In this document: positions 58,378-64,000 of the stretch, one piece after another
Numbering within the stretch: position 1 is the stretch's first letter
Layout of the letters: the number at the start of each line of letters is the position of its first letter
Origin: Paracyclopina nana
Taxonomy: Eukaryota > Arthropoda > Copepoda > Cyclopoida > Cyclopettidae
Length of the DNA stretch: 64,000 nucleotides
NCBI GenBank assembly: GCA_019096065.1
Contig: JAGUCH010000009.1
Coordinates: forward strand, 4,908,001-4,972,000
Direction: 5' to 3'
Program-made: the position numbers and the translations under genes
The notes under the pieces: model-generated
Told to the model about the DNA's origin: nothing
Seen by the model: the letters and a program-made list of their open reading frames with translations, nothing else
Databases searched by the model: none

Positions 58378-61300
58378 TGGGACCAAGTACAAAAACTCCC
58401 AATAAGAATGATAAAGATAGTTACATCTTGCCTTCATTTATGAGGGGAGAATGTAACAAAGAAGTAGGACGAGCTTACTTTGATTATTTAAAGGAGCAAT
58501 CTGTGAAAAATGCCGAAATTATGACTCGTGGAAGTGAGGACAAAAAGGCTCTGGTCCTTGCAATAAGGGGTAGAAAAAGTCGGTTTGTCCATCAGCATAC
58601 TATGACTGTAATTGAGATTAGCATAATACTGTTTGCAATAACAATATGTCAATATTGCTTATTTGGTTGGGATTATTGGCCAATTACAGTAATCTGTAGT
58701 GGAGCAATAATAGCTTTATGGTACTACTTTGTAAAAGGTAGCACGAGTGATGAGCAAAAAACTTGTAGTAATGATGGTATCGTTACACATCTGGCCTCAG
58801 TAAATGCTAATGAAGCAGAGCCAGTAACACATTTTGAACCTTTACCGAATCCGGAACTTGAAGATGACGTACTGAGTATATACTCATTAAAACTACATAA
58901 TGTTTGTGAAAGGTATTTTATACCAGTAGAAATAACTGGAAAAATACGTTTGCATGCTTTATTTGACAGTGGAGCAATGGTGCAGATAATATCACGCACT
59001 CTTGTAAAACTGATCGAAGACAAAATTGGTTACACTCTACCTCGGGTCGAAACTAATTATGTAATTAAGAACTTTAATGGGGAAGAATTCCCAGGGAATG
59101 AAGCTGTCTCTATCCAAGTTGCATTTGGGAATCGTGTTTTAATCAGACAGGCTGTTTTCCTTGTATCTGATTGCGATACACTATTAATGATAGGAAACTC
59201 GTTATTAGTAGACAATAATGTCCGGATGACTAGTAAAGATGGAAAGCACTTTATGGATTTCCCTGGAAAGTCCAAAAATAAGAAAATTCCACTCTTACTA
59301 TCAAAAGAGGCTTTCTACCCAGTTGCAATAAATGAAGGGATCACTCTACTCCCTGGAGAAGAAGTGACCACCATGGCTAGTTTACCTCATGATTTACCTG
59401 TCATCAGTAATGACATCCAAATAGATTCTGACTCTGACGAAGATGACGACCTTGGTCGTACTCATCACCAGAGAAATGTTTATTCCGGATTGGTGGATAA
59501 GTACTTAAACTTTATGCCTAGTAACGAGTACCGCGGAGTGACCTCTGAGGGGGCACTTACTGCAGTCACTCGTAAAGGTACTTTCCCAGTAAATATTGGG
59601 AATAATACTGAGGATCCCATCTACTTAAATGCACATGCAGTGATTGGGCGAGCCAGGATTGTCAAGAAACAGAAATTTAAGAGTACGGTTGCAGCCCATG
59701 TGGCTAACATTAGTTTAAAGGCCCTGGAGCATGAAATGGAGTCATGTTACTGCAATTATTTGGATTCGCACGTAATTGTGCAGTTTACGGATATAAATGG
59801 TCTTTCTTTTACGGATATGCATTTTTTCAATGCCTATGAGCCATTAAGGGGAAGCCACAAGCCCTTGATTAGTAGAAAAGGAAATTACGTATTTATCTCA
59901 GCTAACCAAAGTGATGGTTACGAAGAGATAACTGATGTGATAATTAGCAAATTTATGAAACGAGAAAAATGGGATGAATTACCGTGGGCTGTTATTGTCC
60001 CAGGGCATAAACTTTTGTCTGGCGAACAAAAGCGCATTGTAATAAAGATGAATATGATGGTGGATAAACTCAAAGTAGTATGGCTAAAATATAAGTATAT
60101 TTGCCCACCATGCATGACCATTGCCTTGTGTCCTATTGAATCCTACCTCAATGGGATGGATAGGGTCATAATAACTATGATGATACATGAGTATGAGAAT
60201 TACCCCCTTGCTTATCAAAGAAATGAACTAGATAAGTATTTTGAACTAAATGTTCTTGGAGCTCATGGTATCATGTTTAAGTTGTCCAACAATGTTGAGT
60301 TAATATTCCATGTCCCTAGCGAACATGCTGAGAATATTGGCTACTTAACCACGCTTATGTACATAATAATTGGTCAATTACGGTACCAAAATGTGGCCGA
60401 CGACGTGTGGATCAGAACACTTATGGATGGCGATGTGCATGTAGGTGACCCACTTTGTATGGCAACCACCGCTGCATTGCTAGTGTTATCTGGGTTACAA
60501 ATGTACCCTGATGACCTTACCAAAGAGGATATAAAGACAAAATTTGGTAAATTTATACCATTTGTACTTGAACCACATGGTTGCTCGTGCAAGCCTTGCT
60601 TGGCAAAGAACATGGGCATCAAAGTGCCACTTAAGAGCTTCACTACTATTTACGAAGGTCCTATTGTGGATACCAGTGTCAGACAAACAGTTCTAAAAAG
60701 TCCTTCTGAACTAGACCTCGTATCAGCTAGCCTGGAGCTTTCTAAAGATGAGAGAAATAACCAAAAACTATATGATGAGGTTTATAATCTCCTTTTGAAA
60801 TTTCCAAGTGAATTTGACCCCCTCCGTGTTTTAAATGGAGTAGCAGGTTATACATTTCCATTGAAACCAGAAACGATCCTGAACATGGATCTAGAACACA
60901 TTCCGGATGAGGTCAGAGAAGACTTTAGGGACCTCTTAATAGAATATAAGACTATATTCTCGGAGGATCCTAGATCATATAGGCTATGGAATGTCGAACC
61001 CATGAAGTTCCAGTTAAAGGATGATAAACCATTAGTGCCAAAAGTATTTAACATGTCGGAGTATGAAACTACGCAGGTTGACCGTAAAATAGCATTAATG
61101 CTGTCATCTGGATTAATTGAAATTGTGGATAAGTCACTTAATAGGTACTCGGCTTGCCCTTGTTTCTTGACTTCAAGGCCAAATGATGAAAAGCTGCCTA
61201 TGAAGCAACGCAAGCCTCGGCTACTAGTTGACTTAACATCTTTTAATAAAAATCTGATATTTACGACTTCGGAGCACATAGTGCCACCTATCCCTACCTT

Positions 61301-64000
61301 GCTAGGGATGTTATCTAATTCGTGTTTAATGTCATCTTTCGATGTAACATCCGGATACGATAACTTACCTGTGGACTCTGATAGTGCTGATATGTGCTGC
61401 TTTGCAGTAACGTCCCCTCGCAGTATATATAGATCAGTCTTTCTGAAAAGTAAGTCATGCCTACAAGGGATCGCCATTGCTCCGAGAATGTTCGCAGAGC
61501 TCCTCCAACAGGCCCTTAACCCTGAGATATTGCCCTTTACATGTGTATATGTAGACGATTTGGTTGTGGCCTGTAAGAACCCTGGCAAGCCTAGGCCTAC
61601 TACATTGGATGATTACATACGACATTTAGGTGATCTGAGGAAGTTGTTTCAAAGCCTCAAGGACTTAAATGCCCTATTACAAATTAAAAAGACACAATTA
61701 GGAGTTAAAGAAGCTACAGTCTTAGGGCACCTAATATCTATTGACGAAAATGGGATTATGACTATGCGAATGCCCGATAAATTCAGGTCTGCATTTGATG
61801 ATTTCCCTATTCCCACAACCAAGAAACAGCTGCAAAAGTTTATTGGAATGACAAACTGGTTAAGCCAGTACTGTCCTAATATGGCTACATACACAGCTCC
61901 ACTGCTAGATGTATTACAAACAGCGCAAGGGAAAACAGGAAAGTTCACCTTCACTGCTTTCCAAGAAAAATGTTTCTATAAAGTAATAGACGAGATTAGA
62001 ACAGGTATGTCACTGGCATTGCCACGTTTTAAAGAAGGTTATTTAGTGGTTGATTCTGGGGTAATTAGCACCTCAGCTTTATTAATGGAGGTGAATGAGG
62101 ATGGTAAAGCTGTGTGTGTTGGTGCACACAGCGCACGCTTTCCTTTATCAGTTTGCCTCTCGTACCACTCGTTTCAGCGTGAAGCATTAGGAGTTTTAAC
62201 AATGATAAACCATTTTAAAAGCATACTATTCGCCTATGAGCGACTAGTCATAGTTACGGATTGTCTATCAATAGCCAGCGTGCTGGCTAGTTCATTTACT
62301 GGTAAAGATGCTTTCACTCATAGACTAGCAGCTCGTATTTATTCCCTGCCTGTAGCATGGAAATTGAGAGCTGTACCTCGCACAGAGGTAGAAGTAGTTG
62401 ATGTATTATTAAATAAGTACCATCAAACGCCAGAAGGTGAAACTATATTTTATGCGCCCTACTCTATTGCGGGGCAGATTACGAAGGATATTTATGCAAA
62501 TAAGTACCCTCTGCCCGATGCAATCAAAGATAAGGTGCTAACGACACATGAATTACTTACACATGTGTATGATACACTTGTGAATTCTGGAACTATGAGT
62601 AAGACTCTACTCCAGAAAAGGTTGCATTGCCTAAATGACAAATGGGTTGACATGATCGGCACGAAGCCGCCATTTGTGCACGACGACACGTCAACCTTAC
62701 TTCAAGCAAAACATGATGATGATGAATTTCTTGAGGACGAGATACTTTCAAAACTATCTCATTCGTTTCATGGGGAAGCTGATTTTGACTCACCAGTAAA
62801 TCATATAGAAAATAACTTAAGAGTAGATACAGTAACTGTTAAACGGCGAATATCGCCACATTTACCAGGAATTACACGCAACCTACTCATTAAGTTGCAA
62901 CAAAATTGTGAAGAAACACAAAAGATAATAAATCTAATTATGCTTTCGCCTCCAGAGAAAGTACCACTAGATGTTGCGGTAAAATATCGTGTCCTTGACG
63001 GTGCCCTGTTGGTCATTCGCAAGAATGTAAAGCTACCTTTTAGCGTTGCGACCAATACGAAAGTATATATGAGTATGCCCAACTGTGTGTACCTGATGGC
63101 ATGTATTCATTTGCTACATAACCATTTGGGAAGTAAAAAGACTAATACTCTTTTTACCCAATCTATGTATTCAACTTACTCAGCCAGAATCAGTCGTATT
63201 ATTATTGGTGCGTGCATGCATTGTGCTTTATACCGCCAAGCTAATACTAGGTTTGTTGGGAAGGGGCGTTTCCGCATCCCGACTCAGCCATGGGAATTGG
63301 TAATGATTGATTTGGCCAAGTTCGATGACACTTTAGTCAAAGGGTCTTCCGCAAAAGACCTGTTAGTATTTGTCGATGTTTATTCTAAGATGATAATTGC
63401 TAAACCACTATTGGATGCTAAATATAAGCAGGTAGCGAATGCTATGGAAGAAGTAATTTCTTTGTTTGGGGTGCCAAAAACATTACTTGCAGATAATGGT
63501 GCCCAGCTAACGACTAATAAGGCCCTCCAACGCCTTGTTGATCGTTATAAAATTAAGGAGTTATGTCATTACCGAACTTTATCACCATACAAGCATTCGA
63601 ACGCTTACGCTGAAAATGCTATACGAATAATAAGGAGTGCATTAGTCCTAAACTCTAACTCATACAATATGAGGTTATGCGATGTGTTTAAGACTTCTAT
63701 TTACGCAATAAATAATCGCCCTCTTACTTATTTGGCATATACTGATGATAAAGGGGTGAAGATCACCCCCACACCTTATTCGTTATTTTTCGATAAAATG
63801 CCGTTCTATCATTTAGGACGGGATGTATTTGAAATACTTAGTGAAAGCGAGGACAAAATTCATAAAGCCGAATGGCGTCAACGCATGCGTGAATATGATC
63901 TAGAAGAACAGTTCCACTTAGAAAAAATGAAGGCTACTGAAAGACCTTCCTTTAAACCAGAGATTGGATCATTAGTGTTAGTTATAAAACATCCCATAAA
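58377..64000 (+). CDS. pol: Retroelement Pol polyprotein with N-terminal membrane segments (partial at window end)
   Basis: Open for at least 1,874 codons. Two hydrophobic stretches at about residues 76-95 and 101-118 look like membrane spans, unusual in Pol. Aspartic protease: LFDSGA with Asp197. Then some 560 residues (300-860) without a recognised domain. RT from about 889: SSFDVTSGYDNLP (Asp989) and YVDD at 1058. RNase H acidic residues fall at about 1226, 1269 and 1295. Integrase: H/H/C/C zinc module (His1578, Cys1613, Cys1616) and catalytic Asp1645, Asp1706, Glu1746. It begins at the ATG overlapping the Gag stop; reinitiation or a -1 shift could both deliver it. All catalytic residues seem intact. 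Confidence 0.88.
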   Translation, partial: MGPSTKTPNKNDKDSYILPSFMRGECNKEVGRAYFDYLKEQSVKNAEIMTRGSEDKKALVLAIRGRKSRFVHQHTMTVIEISIILFAITICQYCLFGWDYWPITVICSGAIIALWYYFVKGSTSDEQKTCSNDGIVTHLASVNANEAEPVTHFEPLPNPELEDDVLSIYSLKLHNVCERYFIPVEITGKIRLHALFDSGAMVQIISRTLVKLIEDKIGYTLPRVETNYVIKNFNGEEFPGNEAVSIQVAFGNRVLIRQAVFLVSDCDTLLMIGNSLLVDNNVRMTSKDGKHFMDFPGKSKNKKIPLLLSKEAFYPVAINEGITLLPGEEVTTMASLPHDLPVISNDIQIDSDSDEDDDLGRTHHQRNVYSGLVDKYLNFMPSNEYRGVTSEGALTAVTRKGTFPVNIGNNTEDPIYLNAHAVIGRARIVKKQKFKSTVAAHVANISLKALEHEMESCYCNYLDSHVIVQFTDINGLSFTDMHFFNAYEPLRGSHKPLISRKGNYVFISANQSDGYEEITDVIISKFMKREKWDELPWAVIVPGHKLLSGEQKRIVIKMNMMVDKLKVVWLKYKYICPPCMTIALCPIESYLNGMDRVIITMMIHEYENYPLAYQRNELDKYFELNVLGAHGIMFKLSNNVELIFHVPSEHAENIGYLTTLMYIIIGQLRYQNVADDVWIRTLMDGDVHVGDPLCMATTAALLVLSGLQMYPDDLTKEDIKTKFGKFIPFVLEPHGCSCKPCLAKNMGIKVPLKSFTTIYEGPIVDTSVRQTVLKSPSELDLVSASLELSKDERNNQKLYDEVYNLLLKFPSEFDPLRVLNGVAGYTFPLKPETILNMDLEHIPDEVREDFRDLLIEYKTIFSEDPRSYRLWNVEPMKFQLKDDKPLVPKVFNMSEYETTQVDRKIALMLSSGLIEIVDKSLNRYSACPCFLTSRPNDEKLPMKQRKPRLLVDLTSFNKNLIFTTSEHIVPPIPTLLGMLSNSCLMSSFDVTSGYDNLPVDSDSADMCCFAVTSPRSIYRSVFLKSKSCLQGIAIAPRMFAELLQQALNPEILPFTCVYVDDLVVACKNPGKPRPTTLDDYIRHLGDLRKLFQSLKDLNALLQIKKTQLGVKEATVLGHLISIDENGIMTMRMPDKFRSAFDDFPIPTTKKQLQKFIGMTNWLSQYCPNMATYTAPLLDVLQTAQGKTGKFTFTAFQEKCFYKVIDEIRTGMSLALPRFKEGYLVVDSGVISTSALLMEVNEDGKAVCVGAHSARFPLSVCLSYHSFQREALGVLTMINHFKSILFAYERLVIVTDCLSIASVLASSFTGKDAFTHRLAARIYSLPVAWKLRAVPRTEVEVVDVLLNKYHQTPEGETIFYAPYSIAGQITKDIYANKYPLPDAIKDKVLTTHELLTHVYDTLVNSGTMSKTLLQKRLHCLNDKWVDMIGTKPPFVHDDTSTLLQAKHDDDEFLEDEILSKLSHSFHGEADFDSPVNHIENNLRVDTVTVKRRISPHLPGITRNLLIKLQQNCEETQKIINLIMLSPPEKVPLDVAVKYRVLDGALLVIRKNVKLPFSVATNTKVYMSMPNCVYLMACIHLLHNHLGSKKTNTLFTQSMYSTYSARISRIIIGACMHCALYRQANTRFVGKGRFRIPTQPWELVMIDLAKFDDTLVKGSSAKDLLVFVDVYSKMIIAKPLLDAKYKQVANAMEEVISLFGVPKTLLADNGAQLTTNKALQRLVDRYKIKELCHYRTLSPYKHSNAYAENAIRIIRSALVLNSNSYNMRLCDVFKTSIYAINNRPLTYLAYTDDKGVKITPTPYSLFFDKMPFYHLGRDVFEILSESEDKIHKAEWRQRMREYDLEEQFHLEKMKATERPSFKPEIGSLVLVIKHPI

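Larger units (their letters stand above)
55462..64000 (+). mobile_element. LTR retrotransposon (Ty3/gypsy-like), 5' part of a long, open copy
   Basis: Order: putative LTR, Gag-like frame, Pol frame with protease, reverse transcriptase, RNase H and integrase, running off the window. Domain order PR-RT-RH-INT and the RT and post-RT motifs fit Ty3/gypsy better than Copia, which has INT before RT. No stops or frameshifts occur in 8.2 kb of coding sequence, implying a young copy. Any env gene or 3' LTR would be beyond 64000. Confidence 0.85.

Noticed and set aside
1-64000. CRISPR arrays, operons, rRNA genes
   Set aside because: The window is eukaryotic with spliced genes; the tandem repeats lack unique spacers of regular length, and no rRNA sequence was recognised.

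Overview
The window is animal nuclear DNA, almost certainly from an arthropod and probably a crustacean. The genes carry short GT-AG introns, often 50 to 120 bp. They include a GH18 chitinase-like protein with peritrophin domains, a pyrokinin/CAPA-type peptide receptor, an insect/crustacean-type secreted trypsin-like protease, an otopetrin and a DEG/ENaC channel. The species cannot be read from the sequence.

Layout. 1-6.3 kb: arfaptin (+) converges on a chitinase-like gene (-); mitochondrial ribosomal protein L20 (-) and NHLRC2 (+) diverge from a 198-bp gap. 6.3-11.9 kb: the FBXW7/archipelago F-box WD40 gene (+), then a Zip3/RNF212-like RING gene (+) with a repeat-filled intron. 11.9-19.9 kb: an otopetrin proton-channel gene (-) and a DEG/ENaC channel gene (+) stand head to head; a 1.8-kb TTAA-flanked inverted-repeat element sits in a DEG/ENaC intron. 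20.5-22.4 kb: a PPP1R15-like PP1 regulator carrying two tandem PAM2 motifs. 22.4-25.4 kb: intergenic, with palindromic elements, MITEs and a decayed tRNA-like sequence. 25.4-29.6 kb: a four-exon secreted serine protease (-). 29.6-40.4 kb: repeat-rich, with nested MITEs, a long hairpin, a Lin12/Notch-like repeat exon, transposase and zinc-finger remnants, and an unrecognised two-exon gene. 40.5-47.8 kb: the peptide GPCR (-) with a candidate cassette exon in its third intracellular loop. 48.5-50.9 kb: a secreted Kelch-repeat protein, possibly incomplete. 51-55.4 kb: tandem repeats, fold-back elements and an unexplained GC-richer stretch. 55.4-64 kb: a long, open LTR retrotransposon (Gag then Pol) that runs off the end.

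Several conserved genes (chitinase-like twice, NHLRC2, FBXW7, otopetrin, DEG/ENaC) each need exactly one added base to keep their reading frame, and two splice junctions look one base short. The simplest reading is uncorrected single-base deletions in the assembly. The 8.2 kb of retroelement coding sequence has no such break.

Functionally these are mostly independent housekeeping, signalling and secreted-protein genes. The one suggestive pairing is otopetrin with DEG/ENaC, two ion-channel families linked to acid sensing, sharing a 585-bp divergent upstream region.
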